Of a DNA stretch of 64,000 bases, positions 1 to 10,363 are shown piece by piece. The stretch's first letter is position 1. Every line of letters starts with the position of its first letter. A program made the translations under genes and the position numbers. This DNA is from Tillandsia leiboldiana (lineage: Eukaryota; Streptophyta; Magnoliopsida; Poales; Bromeliaceae), in assembly GCA_029204045.2 (NCBI GenBank), contig CM055071.1, positions 24,103,693 to 24,167,692 of the forward strand, in the 5' to 3' direction. The notes beneath the pieces are model-generated. The model ran no database searches, had not been told where the DNA came from, and was given only the letters and a program-made list of their open reading frames with translations.

Positions 1-432
1 AGACCGCGGGGGCGGGCCACGTGGCGCGTCCGGATTGGCGGGTGCACGCGGTGCGGCCCAGGGAGAAAGCGGCGGCCTGGGTGGACCGGGGGCACGACGC
101 GTGGTAGCCTGGCATTGGCGGGCTCACGTGGTCGCGGTCCACGGCCCGTGCGATTGTGTACGGGGCAGCGAGGCAGCCGACGCATGGCGACCGCACTCGA
201 GTGCGCCACGCGTCGCCCCGCGCGCGCTACGCCCCACCTACCCCACCGACGCTGGTCTGGGCTACGTGGCGCGCAGGGAGGGCCTTTGCACCGCTGTTGC
301 CTGTTGCATGGTGACGTGTCGTCACCAGGGCGATTCGGGCGCGTCGGATGGGGGGCGTCCGACCTTCTTTGGCGGATTCGGGCGCCCGAATTGAGGGCCC
401 GAATCCGCCAGGCCCATGTATGGATTTGGGCC

Positions 433-440
433 TATAAATA
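433..440 (+). promoter_or_regulatory. TATA box of the GyA LTR
   Basis: TATAAATA lies in a GGGCC-flanked context (GGGCCTATAAATAGGGCC, itself nearly palindromic). It sits downstream of the GC-rich CACGTG block, where a Pol II core promoter of an LTR is expected. The same box is at 11439-11446 in the intact 3' LTR. Confidence 0.75.
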
Positions 441-2279
441 GGGCCTTTTGGTGGACTTTTCTCTCTTTTCTGGACTTCTTTTCCCTGAGAGCTCTTAAGG
501 TGGATTCTTCCTTCCACATAGCAGCACACTTTGGAGGACTTTGAGGATTTTTGGAGTTCATCATTTCGGCCTTATCTGCGACGCGGCGCACAGTGACACT
601 TACACTTCGACGACCCGTTTCGTCGCGTTTTAGTATGCGGACTCCCCCGACTCACCCCGACCTCCGTTTTTAGCGATTTTCATGCCGTCGGACTCACGAC
701 TGGTAGGACTCCAACTTTGATGTTCAGAATTTTCACTGATTCCTTTCGGATTTTGGAGGTTTTTGAGCTTTCTTTTGCCCCTTTTTCTTTGCGGATTTTT
801 GGACAGCATTGCTGAGTTTTAGCCATAACTTTGCGTACCAACATCGGATCGAGGTGATTCAAAAGGCAAACTTCATCTACTTCTCGCGAGGAATCTCCTG
901 GATTTTTCTCAGAATTTTCTGAGGTGGCTTCGAAGGTGAGAATCTTTCTTCTTCCCGAGTTCTTATCTGTGGAATCTTGTACAGATTAATATGGGGTGTT
1001 TCTCTTGCCGATTTTATATCTCAGCGTAGGGAACTCGGAATTGGTCGTGCAGGTATTCGTTTTGAATCTATCGACGCGTAGATCGCAGGGATATTTTATT
1101 TGGATTTTTTCGAGCACTTTCTGTAGGTGGATTATTCGCATCTTTACAACTGAACTTTTTGGATGATATTTCTCGGCAGATTTTGGGATTTTATGTGTAA
1201 CTGGAACTTTGTATTGTACCCAGGAAGGATTGTGGACAGTTCTGAACCCGTTGGACTTTGAGTTGCTGTTTTCGGGTATTATCAGCTGTAGGACTTTTGA
1301 CAGCTCGACTTGTCAGGTGGGTGGCCTCGTCTTCAAGATCTGCGATCTGTATATTAATTCTAGCTGTGTAGGGATGTGCGTATATTATTATCTCCGATAT
1401 AGCATGTTAGCGAGCATGAATTGAGATTCCTTGTGTATACAGTTGATCATGTGATCCTTTTATTTTTCCCCACCACATCTTTATTCATTGCTATCTTTGG
1501 ACTTGACCTAGCATCCCTGTCATATGCAGCATGTTCAACCAGACTAGTAGAAAACTCCAACTTGGGCTAGGTTACGTTATTGCTTTAAACACTCCCACTG
1601 TCATCAATATTTCTTTCTGGACTTAGTTTCTTCCTCGCCCAGATATTGGGCCGAGGGGTCAGGTTATTGTGGGGCACATTTTCACTCGTGTCGGGGGACC
1701 GAGTGGAGTCAAATAGTGGGTTATTGATCAGAGTGTCTTTCGATTACTGTCTGAGGGACAGGGGGTCTCGGCTGTGTAGTGTTTCCAGCCAGTGAGTGAG
1801 ACAGGGTTCTTTTGATTACAGCCGATCTTGTTGATCGTGGATTTGGATTATAGCCTGCATGGGCCATATTGAGTCGACAGTGATGCGCAGATACTTTGCT
1901 CGTTGGGGTCGCGCCCCTCGAGTGCCACTCCGGAGATGGCGGGTTACTTGCTATCGCGACTTGTCGACACAGTCCCTCTGGCTGGCCAGTTTGGCGGTCA
2001 CGGACGCCCTACGTAAGTCCGCTCCTCCGTGGACGTTCGACAGTAGGTAGGCGCAGGTTTGACTGGACCCGATATGGCAGTCAGTGTAGATTGGGTGACT
2101 TGAGTTGTGAGTTAGTAGTGGTACCAGGCTTCTTTCTGTTTCACCCATGAGCATCTAGATAGAGGCATAGTAGCTGTAGAGTTAGTTTTACCAGCTTTTC
2201 TTTCCAGTATTGCATTTGTTGCCTTATGCCTCTAGTAGACTTAGTGGGCAGATCGTCGGGCTTATTGGCGGCACCCACT

Positions 2280-2305
2280 GAGAACTACTTTGGGATGTAG
2301 TTCTC
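2280..2305 (+). promoter_or_regulatory. Perfect 9-bp hairpin inside the GyA LTR
   Basis: GAGAACTAC (2280-2288) pairs perfectly with GTAGTTCTC (2297-2305) around an 8-nt loop. A second stem lies just before it (CTTAGTGGG with CCCACTGAG, one G-U pair). Equivalent paired stems occur in GyC (CCTAGTGGG at 25114 with CCCACTAGG at 25145) and on the minus strand in GyB. In all of them a pyrimidine tract ending in CAG follows shortly after. Function unknown; an RNA structure next to a 3' splice site is one possibility. Confidence 0.55.
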
Positions 2306-2643
2306 ACACCCGTCGTAGTGTCTTTTTCCCCAGGGACTGCTTCTTCTGTTCCTGCTGCACCGGCTGCTGATCCAGCTGATCGAGGTAAGAGTGTCGCGAG
2401 TTAGATCCCTACCAGATGTCGTCCTAAGAGTAGTTTGACCCCTCTTATGTTGAGAGTTTTTGTTGAGTGACCTTGTAGTGAGGATTGAGTTATACTCTTC
2501 TTTATTTTGAGAGACTTATGTATTTATGGTGAGGACTTTGGTTGTATATTTCTAGAGTTGTATTTATTTCTTTAAGTATTTTTACTTTCCAGCTCTGATA
2601 TATGTATAGTGTAGATGCTCTTTCGCAGGTTAGACGCTACGTT

Positions 2644-2663
2644 CATAAGGGGCTTCCCGTATG
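2644..2663 (+). promoter_or_regulatory. U5 hairpin H1, first GyA LTR (one mispair)
   Basis: CATAAGGG faces CCCGTATG around a 4-nt loop. The A at the fifth position breaks one pair that is intact in the other GyA LTRs. The conserved GGCGGATCTG follows directly. Confidence 0.6.
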
Positions 2664-2716
2664 GGCGGCGGATCTGTTGGCGAGTCCGGGTCACAGTTTC
2701 GACCCGGGGCGTGACA

Positions 2717-2937
2717 GATTGTGGATTGAGAACAGTGACCCTTCCGTGAGCTGGACTGGAGGAGTTCATTTTCACAGGTTGCCAAGGTACCTTTCCTGCA
2801 GCGACGGCTTCAGCGGCTTTGGACAGACGCCACCACTAGAGCGTGGGTGACGATTAGGACTAGAGATTGTGTCCCTAGGGGTCACGGTTAGATCGTAGCT
2901 TTCGTTTTTGTAGCCACAGCAGGAACGGCTTCAACAC
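2717..2937 (+). pseudogene. Fragment of gypsy pol (protease-RT linker)
   Basis: Directly after the LTR end, this 221-bp piece resembles GyA pol around 8460-8560: both contain GGAGGAGTTCATTTT preceded by a similar GTGAG-CTGGAC stretch. No active site is present. It looks like an element whose internal region was almost entirely deleted, leaving LTR plus a scrap of pol. A near-identical copy lies at 13724-13944, as expected from the tandem duplication. Confidence 0.6.
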
Positions 2938-4183
2938 TGTTAAGGATTTTATTTTGGCGTATTTCGTGAAGTATTAAAAGTCTTGAAGATTGAAGATGAA
3001 GAATTGTGGATCAACTACATCAATCTCAAGAAGAATAGATTCGGAATGATCAGGTACGTTTAACTAAATAATTTTGGTGATCCGAATACATTTGTATAGT
3101 TTAGAAACACTTGGATGATTTTTAATTGCATAAAAATTAAAAATGGAAAAGTTGGATGTTCAGGATCCGGATCAGACCAATCCAGTCCGGACCCCGAACA
3201 TAGTTTAGTTCATGCGGAATTCCAGCCCGGACCTCCCCTGTTTTAGTCCGGACCCCGAAGTATGTGTTTGCTGAAATCGCATGAGCAGTCCGGATAAGGA
3301 AATTCTAGTCCGGACCCCGAACTATTTTTTCAGGAAAATTTCTGGAAAAAGACGACAGTCCGGATCAGCCAAATCCAGTCCGGATCGTCGTGTGGGAAAA
3401 ATTCTGTTAAGTCAGTTTTTGATGCTTATCTCTTTCCAATGGTTTCTAACTTATAAATAAACCCTAATTTCATCTTTTAAAAGAATGGAAGAAGGACGGA
3501 GAATTAATCGAGATAATCGATAAAATATAGAACAATCCACAAATGTAGAGAAGAAAGGAAAACACGGTTAAATTCATGTTTCTTCATCTATATTGTTCAA
3601 TTTGATTCTAGGGTTTCCAAACTCCTATTTTTCATAGAATCAAATTGAAGATTACCTAGATGGTATTTCCTTATATATCTTTGATCTAAGTATTCGGCGG
3701 ATGATCATCACCAAACAAAAACAACGATTTCCCAAAATCGGCACGAGGATTCGCGTGGCCTTGTGGATTCAAGGTGCTACCGCTCTCGTGGATTCGGAGC
3801 GAGGCGCGTTCATGTGATCGAGATGTGCCGCATTGGTGAAGACCCGTGGATTTGGTTGGGCGTCGTGGATTCGACGTTGAACGTCGTGGATTCGGCGTTG
3901 GGACGCAAATCGTGGATTCGAGGAGCGTTCGGAGCGAGCGGAGAAGATCAACTAGGAGCATATGGAAAAGGTTGAGTCGTAGGGTTACGGTAAATCACCT
4001 TGTACGTGTTTAATCTTAGTGGATTTCGCCATGTTATCGATCCCGTGGTTTTTTACTCTTGTGACGGAGTTTTTCACGTAAATCTTGCATACTTTATTTA
4101 TTTTCCGCATTGGGTTCTTTTTGTTTACGGAACGATTTGGTGGGTTTATTGTTTATACCTATTCACCCCCCCTTTAGGTGGCT
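2938..4183 (+). mobile_element. Copia LTR, 3' end cut off at the duplication junction
   Basis: The LTR begins TGTTAAGG and matches 13945-15190 closely. It contains an array of AGTCCGGAC motifs (about 3165-3385), a TATA box at 3452-3459, and repeated GTGGATTCG units (about 3755-3925). It stops at CACCCCCCCTTTAGGTGG, short of the usual end and of the PBS, and continues straight into the middle of a GyA LTR. The join shares TTTT, which suggests an end-joining breakpoint. Confidence 0.85.
3452..3459 (+). promoter_or_regulatory. TATA box of the copia LTR (copy 1)
   Basis: TATAAATA followed by AACCCTAA, just downstream of the CCGGA motif array. The same arrangement is found at 14459 and 62844. It points rightwards into the promoterless GyA, so it could drive read-through transcription of GyA; that is inference. 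Confidence 0.75.
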
Positions 4184-6338
4184 TTTCGGCCTTATCTGCG
4201 ACGCGGCGCACAGTGACACTTCCACTTCGACGACCCGTTTCGTCGCGTTTTAGTACGCGGACTTCCCCGACTCACCCCGATCTCCGTTTTTAGCGATTTT
4301 CACGCCGTCGGACTCACGACTGGTAGGACTCTAACTTTGATGTTCAGAGTTTTCACTGATTCCTTTCGGATTTTGGAGGTTTTTGAGCTTTCTTTTGCCC
4401 CTTTTTCTTTGCGGATTTTTGGACAGCATTGCTGAGTTTTAGCCATAACTTTGCGTACCAACATCGGATCGAGGTGATTCAAAAGGCAAACTTCATCTAC
4501 TTCTCGCGAGGAATCTCCTGGATTTTTCTCAGAATTTTCTGAGTTGGCTTCAAAGGTGAGAATCTTTCTTCTTCCCGAGTTCTTATTTGTAGAATCTTGT
4601 ACAGTTTAATATGGGATGTTTCTCTTGCCGATTTTATATCTCAGCGTAGGTAACTCGAAATTGGTCGTGCAGGTATTCGTTTCGAAGCTATCGACGCGTA
4701 GATCGCAGGGATATTTTATTTGGATTTTTCCGAGCACTTTCAGTAGGTGGATTATTCGCATCTTTACAGCTAAACTTTTTGGATGATATTTCTCGGCAGA
4801 TTTTGGGATTTTATGTGTAACTGGAACTTTGTATTGTACCCAGGAAGGATTGTGGAAAGTTCTGAACCCGTTGGACTTTGAGTTGCTGTTTTCGGGTATT
4901 ATCAGCTGTAGGACTTTTGACAGCTCGACTTGTCAGGTGGGTGGCCTCGTCTTCAAGATATGCGATCTGTACATTAATTCTAGCTGTGTAGGGATGTGCG
5001 TATATTATTATCTCCGGTATAGCATGTTAGAGAGCAGGAATTGAGATTCCTTGTGTATAGAGTTGATCATGTGAACCTTTTATTTTTCCCCACCACATCT
5101 TTATTCATTGCTATCTTTGGACTTGACCTAGCATCCCTGTCATATGCAGCATGTTCAACCAGACTAGTAGAAAACTCCAACTTGGGCAAGGTTACTTTAT
5201 TGCTTTAAACACTCCCACTGTCATCAATATTTCTTTCCGGACTTAGTTTCTTCCTCGCCCAGATAGTGGGCCGAGGGGTCAGGTTATTGTGGGGTACATT
5301 TTCACTCGTGTCGGGGGACCGAGTGGAGTCAGATAGTGGGTTATTGATCAGAGTGTCTTTCGATTACTGTCTGAGGGACAGTGGGTCTCGGTTGTGTAGT
5401 GTTTCCAGCCAGTGAGTGAGACAGGGTTCTTTTGATTATAGCCGATCTTGTTGATTGTGGATTTGGATTATAGCCTGCATGGGCCGTATTGAGCTCGACA
5501 GAGATGCGCAGATACTTTGCTCGTTGGGGTCGCGCCCCTCGAGTGCCACTCCGGAGCTAGGCGGGTTACTTGCTATCGCGACTTGTCGACACAGTCCCTC
5601 TGGCTGGCCAGTTTGGCGGTCACGGACGCCCTACGTAAGTCCGCTCCTCCGTGGACGTTCGGCAGTAGGTAGGCGCAGGTTTGACTGGACCCGATGTGGC
5701 AGTCAGTGTAGATTGGGTGACTTGAGTTGTGAGTTAGTAGTGGTACCAGGCTTCTTTCTGTTTCACCCTTGAGCATCTAGATAGAGGCATAGTAGCTGTA
5801 GAGTTAGTTTTACCAGCTTTTCTTTCCAGTATTGCATCTGTTGCCTTATGCCTCTAGTAGACTTAGTGGGCAGACCGTCGGGCTTGTTGGCGGCACCCAC
5901 TGAGAACTACTTAGGGATGTAGTTCTCACACCCGTCGTGGTGTCTTTCTCGCCAGGGACCGCTTCTTCTGTTCCTGCTGCACCGGTTGCTGATCCAGCTG
6001 ATCGAGGTAAGGGAGTCGCGAGTTAGATCCCTACCAGATGTCGTCCTGAGAGTAGTTTGACCCCTCGTATGTTGAGAGTTTTTGTTGAGTGACCTTGTAG
6101 TGAGGATTGAGTTGTACTCTTCTTTATTTTGAGAGACTTATGTATTTATGGTGAGGACTTTGGTTGTATATTTCTAGAGTTGTATTTATTTCTTTCAGTA
6201 TTTTTACTTTCCAGCTCTGATATATGTATAGTGTAGATGCTCTTTCGCAGGTTAGACGCTACGTTCATACGGGGCTTCCCGTGTGGGCGGCGGATCTGTT
6301 GGCGAGTCCGGGTCGCAGTTTCGACCCGGGGCATGACA
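4184..6338 (+). mobile_element. GyA 5' LTR, missing its first ~955 bp
   Basis: It aligns with 11570-13723 of the 3' LTR, starting at TTTCGGCCTTATCTGCG and ending GGGGCATGACA. The lost part includes the CACGTG block and the TATA box, so this LTR has no visible core promoter. The left boundary is the tandem-duplication breakpoint with copia LTR sequence. Confidence 0.88.
6266..6285 (+). promoter_or_regulatory. U5 hairpin H1, GyA 5' LTR
   Basis: CATACGGG (6266-6273), loop GCTT, CCCGTGTG (6278-6285): eight pairs, one of them T-G wobble. It precedes the conserved GGCGGATCTG and lies about 55 bp before the LTR end. Matching hairpins with other sequences sit at the same place in the other chromovirus LTRs of the window. 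Confidence 0.6.
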
Positions 6339-6622
6339 GATTAGGTTGTAGGTCAGTGAGGACTTAGAAACCCTAGGCTTGTGGTTGGACCCTAGGATGA
6401 CTTACGTGAGAGCCGTCACCTTGTTGCGAAAGTCTTGATTGGGTTCTAAACTCTCCCAGTGGATGGGTGAGAGATTCACATATCTTCTTTCGGTAGCGAC
6501 GATGTTGGCTGCAGACAACATAGTGCTGTTGGGAAGGGAGATATGCCTATTGACTTTCGCGAGATTGGGTCGAGTTTTATTTGGAGGTTCTAACTGTTCT
6601 TATCTTTCTCCTCAGGGGAGTG
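6339..6622 (+). other. GyA leader, primer-binding site deleted
   Basis: The untranslated leader lies between the LTR and the gag start. Other families read GACAAATTA, then the TGGTATCAGAGC primer site, then GGTTGTAGG (GyE, 61470-61502). Here GACAGATTA joins directly to GGTTGTAGG, an 18-bp loss between two TA dinucleotides. The rest of the leader, including AAACCCTAGG and hairpin H3, is kept. Confidence 0.85.
6502..6521 (+). promoter_or_regulatory. Leader hairpin H3 with palindromic loop
   Basis: ATGTTG and CAACAT form a 6-bp stem around GCTGCAGA, whose centre CTGCAG is self-complementary. The same hairpin is present in GyC (25811), GyB (47955, minus) and, with a wobble pair, GyE (61654). A palindromic loop in a 5' leader is the layout of a retroviral dimer-initiation or packaging signal; that role is inferred. 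Confidence 0.55.
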
Positions 6623-7906
6623 ATGCCTCCGCGACGCGGGATGTCGACGCGTTCGCAGCCTTCTTCCTCGGTGCCCGAGCAGGAGGACTCAGGACAGGGA
6701 CATCAGGGTGAGGTGCTGGAGCTCCGTGCCCAGATGGCACAGATGTCTGAGGTTGTTCAGCGTCAGGAGGAGACCTCTCAGCCTCAGGAGGAGACCTTGC
6801 GATGCCAGGAGGAGGCTTCTCTCCGTCAGGAGGAGACCTTGCGACGCCGGGAGGATGCTTCTCGCCGTCAGGAGGAGGCCTTGGGTCGGATGATGGTTCT
6901 GTTAGAGCAGAGGTCGCAGCCAGCGATAGCACCCCATGATAGTTCGCCTGTGCTTTCTTCTCCTGCTGCGGCGCCTCCTGTTACTCCTCTAGTACCGGCA
7001 GTTCCTGTTGAGCCGGTTCTTTGCAGACCACTGTCTGGGTCGACGGGACCTCTAACTTCAGCTGAGCAGCGAGTGGTGGTGGATCTGTTGATGAGGTTTC
7101 GCCAGTTTGATCCACCCCGATTTTCTGGTATGGGAGCTGAGCCGTGGGAGGCCGAGACTTGGATCACGGCCATGGAGCATCATTTTGAGAGTCTATTCAT
7201 TGAGGATTGCTTCCGGGTTCTCTTGGCTACACATTTCTTGGAGAGCAACGCCGAGGCTTGGTGGCGGCGTGTGCGACCGGCTGGGCCGCCGGGGACGCAG
7301 CTTCTCACTTGGACTGAGTTCCGCAGTCTTCTCCTTGGAGCCTTTTTCCCTGAGAGTGTCCGTCAGAGATTGGAGGAGCAGTTGAGGAGTCTCCGCCAGG
7401 GAGATCGGCACATGCACGTGTACATAGCTGAATTCAATCAGTTGTTGGCTAGTATGCCTCACGTGGCCAGGGATGAGGCTCATCAGATTTACATGTTCGA
7501 GCGAGGATTGCGCCGGGATATTTATCAGCTTGTTCGCTCCCGCAGAATGCAGACTTTGGAGGACTCCATGGAGCAGGCATTATATGTTGAGTCAGGAGAG
7601 ACAGTGATGGCAGAGGTGGCGCCAGCCCCTGTAGTGACTCCAGGGGCGAAGCGCCCGGCACCGTTGGATGAGGGGAAGTCGAGCCGACAGGGACCCCCGA
7701 GACCTCCACGACCTCATCCTCAGGGTCGTGGGTATCAGGGGCACCAGAGACCAGGAGCACCCCGTCCGTGGCAGCAGCAGCGTCGACCACCTCGGCAGCA
7801 GCATTCCCAGCAGCAGTCTCAGCAGCAACAGCAGCCACGGCGACAGCCACGGCCAGACCGTTGTGTGATTTGTGGAGGGCCGCACTTACCGACGCAGTGT
7901 TCCTAG
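6623..7906 (+). CDS. gag: Gag of GyA (427 aa, ends at a premature TAG)
   Basis: This is the structural capsid/nucleocapsid protein that assembles the retrotransposon particle and packages its RNA. I chose the ATG at 6623 (MPPRRGMSTR) because the next part is typical of chromovirus Gag; an in-frame ATG at 6581 would add 14 hydrophobic residues. Residues ~47-88 form six glutamate-rich heptads of the type RQEETLR, a coiled coil encoded by a 21-bp repeat (6761-6886). Residues ~150-330 are the retrotransposon gag domain, with EAWWRRV and the F-PESVRQRLEEQLRSLRQG stretch. A proline/glutamine-rich basic tail leads to a zinc knuckle of form C-x2-C-x3-H-x4-C. The frame stops at TAG 7904-7906, then continues open in the same frame into a second knuckle and protease, so one substitution probably split a Gag-Pol polyprotein. 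Confidence 0.88.
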   Translation: MPPRRGMSTRSQPSSSVPEQEDSGQGHQGEVLELRAQMAQMSEVVQRQEETSQPQEETLRCQEEASLRQEETLRRREDASRRQEEALGRMMVLLEQRSQPAIAPHDSSPVLSSPAAAPPVTPLVPAVPVEPVLCRPLSGSTGPLTSAEQRVVVDLLMRFRQFDPPRFSGMGAEPWEAETWITAMEHHFESLFIEDCFRVLLATHFLESNAEAWWRRVRPAGPPGTQLLTWTEFRSLLLGAFFPESVRQRLEEQLRSLRQGDRHMHVYIAEFNQLLASMPHVARDEAHQIYMFERGLRRDIYQLVRSRRMQTLEDSMEQALYVESGETVMAEVAPAPVVTPGAKRPAPLDEGKSSRQGPPRPPRPHPQGRGYQGHQRPGAPRPWQQQRRPPRQQHSQQQSQQQQQPRRQPRPDRCVICGGPHLPTQCS

Positions 7907-8476
7907 AGTCAGGGTCGTTGCTTCCGTTGTGGCCAGACTGGTCATTTACAGAGGTGGTGCCCCAGAGCAGGTCCTCCAGCTACTTCCTCAGCTTCGGCAC
8001 CCACTGTTCCGTATCAGTCGGCAGGGCCTTCGGTGGCCTATGGTAGGCCTGTTCATGCTTCATCCTCCTCACGACAGCCAGATCGACGACCACCAGCACC
8101 GAGCGGGCGGGTTTATGCAGCGCAGGTAGAGGACGCTACAGCCGCTGACCATGTCGTCGCAGGTATTATTTTGATTTTCGCAGTACATTCTCGAGCTCTT
8201 TTTGATACTGGCACATCGCATTCATTTATTAGTAGAGCATTTGCATCCCTACATGGTATAGAGGTAGTTTCATTATCGCATGCATTAGAGGTTCAGATTC
8301 CAGACCATGTCTTGCATGTTGAGGAGTATTGTAGGGATTGCCCCGTACAGTTGGGACCCTGGATCCTGCCTGCAGACTTGCTCGTCTTGCGACAGCTCCG
8401 GGATTTCGACGTTGTACTTGGCATGGATTGGCTATCTCGGTACTGCGCCACCATAGACTTCAGAAGAGGACGGTGA
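7907..8476 (+). pseudogene. GyA second zinc knuckle and aspartic protease
   Basis: It continues in gag's frame after the TAG. A CCHC knuckle (CFRCGQTGHLQRWC) is followed by a proline/serine linker and a retropepsin: the active-site DTG is at 8204-8212 in the context ALFDTGTSHSFIS, with the later hydrophobic LGMDWL segment near 8425. The enzyme would cut the polyprotein. Its frame ends at TGA 8474-8476 because of an indel at about 8466; pol continues in frame 1 from there. No separate start codon is likely; the ATG at 8033 is internal. Confidence 0.82.
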
Positions 8477-8889
8477 CTCTTCGTGAGCCTGGACAGGAGG
8501 AGTTCATTTTTAGAGGCTGTCAGAGTACCTTGTTTGCGATGACTATCTCGTCGTCGAGAGCTCGGCGGATGATGAGTAAGGGCTGCATCGCTTTCCTAGC
8601 GACGGTTGTAGAGGTGCCTACGGTGGCACTGGGACTCGAGGATATCCCTATTGTCCGCGAGTTCCCAGATGTGTTTCCCCCTGAGCTGACGACTCTGCCG
8701 CCGGAGAGGGAGATTGAGTTTGTGATTGATGTGGTTCCAGGGACCGCACCAATCTCGAAGGCACCTTATAGGATGGCACCGGCCGAGCTGAGGGAGTTGA
8801 AAGCCCAATTGCAGGACTTGATGGATGCGGGTTTTGTAAGGCCCAGTGTATCTCCGTGGGGAGCACTGCGAGATTTACACGGATCATAA
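8467..8889 (+). pseudogene. GyA protease-RT linker and N-terminal RT; core deleted
   Basis: Frame 1 carries the usual gypsy linker (TVTLREPGQEEFIF), then REFPDVFPPEL, LPPEREIEF, and the RT entry motif APYRMAPAELRELKAQL, ending with RPSVSPWGA. Everything expected next (the LCIDYRELN region and the catalytic YLDD box) is absent: from about 8865 the DNA is the end of RNase H in another frame. RT activity is therefore impossible from this copy. The sequence CTCCGTGGGGAGCA at the join would fit both sides, pointing to a deletion between short direct repeats. Confidence 0.85.
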
Positions 8890-9190
8890 GAGCTTAAAGT
8901 ACTTGTTTACTCAAAAGGAGTTAAACTTGAGGCAACGCGGGTGGTTGGAGCTATTAAAGGACTATGATGTGAGCATCCTTTATCATCCCGGCAAGGCCAA
9001 TGTAGTAGCAGATGCTTTGAGTAGGAGGTCAGCGCAGAGCTTGAGCATGCTGATCACTCAGCAGCCACCGCTTGTTGAGCAGTTGAGGCGTCTTCAGATT
9101 GAGATTGTATCCCCTGGGGTCTCTGCTAGACTCATGTCCATGGTCTTGCAGCCCACTCTGTTGGACAGGATTAGGGAGACACAGAGTTAG
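8846..9190 (+). pseudogene. GyA RNase H C-terminal part
   Basis: Frame 2 encodes GEHCEIYTDHKSLKYLF, then RGWLELLKDYDVSILYHPGK and ANVVADALSR, the hallmark C-terminal half of Ty3/gypsy RNase H. The N-terminal half with the first catalytic acids is missing with the deleted RT core. The first residues of this frame overlap the end of the RT fragment at the deletion junction. It ends at TAG 9188-9190, after which the same frame runs on towards the integrase. Confidence 0.85.
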
Positions 9191-10363
9191 GACCCCCACT
9201 TGACGAGGACTAGATCGCAGATTCAGGCTGATCAGATAGGGGATTTTGCAGTGGATAGCTCGGGAGTACTGCGGTACAGGGACCGAGTGTGTGTGCCTAT
9301 GGACCCTGAGCTCAGAGATTAGATTTTGAGGGAGGCCCATTATACACCTTATACCATCCACCCTGGGGTTACTAAGATGTATAGGGACCTCAAGGCACAC
9401 TTTTGGTGGTCTGGAATGAAGCGGGATATTGGAAGATTCGTGGCTCAATGTTTAACTTGTCAGCAAGTGAAGGCAGAGCACCGGGTTCCTGCTGGCAAGT
9501 TACAAAGTCTTCCAATTCCCGAGTGGAAGTGGGACCACATCACCATGGACTTCGTCACTGGACTGCCGAGGGCGCAGAGTGGAGCCGATGCGATTTGGGT
9601 TATCGTGGATAGACTCACCAAGTCTGCTCACTTTTTGCCTGTAAAGATGACCTGGTCGTTGGAGCGTCTTGCACAGTTATATTTGGATGAGGTGGTGAGG
9701 CTTCACGGTGTACCCGCCTCGATTGTATCAGATAGGGACCCGAAGTTTGTGTCGCATTTTTGGAGGAGTCTACAGTCAGCTTTGGGGACCCAGCTCCGAT
9801 TTAGCACAGCATTTCACCCACAGACCGATGGACAGTCTGAGCGCACCATACAGACCTTGGAGGATATGCTTAGAGCGTGCGTTATGGATTTTGGAGGAGG
9901 GTGGTACCGGCACTTAGCATTGGTTGAGTTTGCGTACAACAATAGCTATCAAGCGAGCATTCAGATGGCTCCGTTTGAGGCGTTGTATGGACGCAAGTGT
10001 CGGTCGTCCTTATATTGGAGTGACGTGGGTGAGAGGAGGACTTTGGGACCGGATTTACTGTTGGAGGAGGAGGAGAAAGTCAGATTAGTTCGCCGACATC
10101 TTGAGGTAGCCCAGAGTCGACAGAGGAGCTACGCTGATACTCGGCGACGAGACCTAGAGTTTCAGGTTGGTGATCATGTCTTTTTGAAGGTCTCGCCGTC
10201 GAAAGGGGTCAGGAGATTTGGAGTTCGGGGAAAGCTCAGTCCCCGCTTTATTGGACCCTTCGAGGTTTTGGAGAGGATTGGCCCTGTGGCTTATAGAGTT
10301 GCCCTTCCACCACGCTTGGCCGGAGTTCATGATGTATCCCACGTCTCGGCTTCACTTCTTTAG
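9191..10363 (+). pseudogene. GyA integrase, catalytic residues intact
   Basis: The frame is shared with RNase H, with one in-frame TAG at 9320-9322; after it there are 345 open codons from 9326. The zinc-binding H-x6-H-x29-C-x2-C motif is complete (H5, H12, C42, C45 counted from 9326). The catalytic triad is D75 (TMDFVTGLP), D136 (IVSDRDPKF) and E172 (DGQSERTIQ), with the expected D-x35-E spacing. The GPY/F module follows (KLSPRFIGPFEVLERIGPVAY). The frame ends at TAG 10361-10363, where the usual LRKYVPDP segment is missing and the chromodomain continues in frame 1. This is the best-preserved domain of the element. Confidence 0.88.

Larger units (their letters stand above)
1..2716 (+). mobile_element. 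GyA-family LTR, 5' end outside the window (duplication copy 1)
   Basis: This is a long terminal repeat of a Ty3/gypsy chromovirus (called GyA here). It matches 11007-13723 almost base for base and ends in the same GGGGCGTGACA. The first ~390 bases of the LTR lie off the window. It contains a GC-rich block with GCCACGTGGC boxes, a TATA box, two hairpins (2251-2305), and a terminal hairpin pair near its 3' end. It is non-coding: the many short frames here are also seen in the other LTR copies and none has a known domain. It belongs to the first copy of a tandem duplication whose second copy is 4184-15190. Confidence 0.9.

Noticed and set aside
680..862. A 60-codon minus-strand frame seen again at 4300-4482 and 11686-11868
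   Set aside because: Conservation simply follows the three GyA LTR copies; lysine/serine-rich, no start context or domain, antisense to the element.
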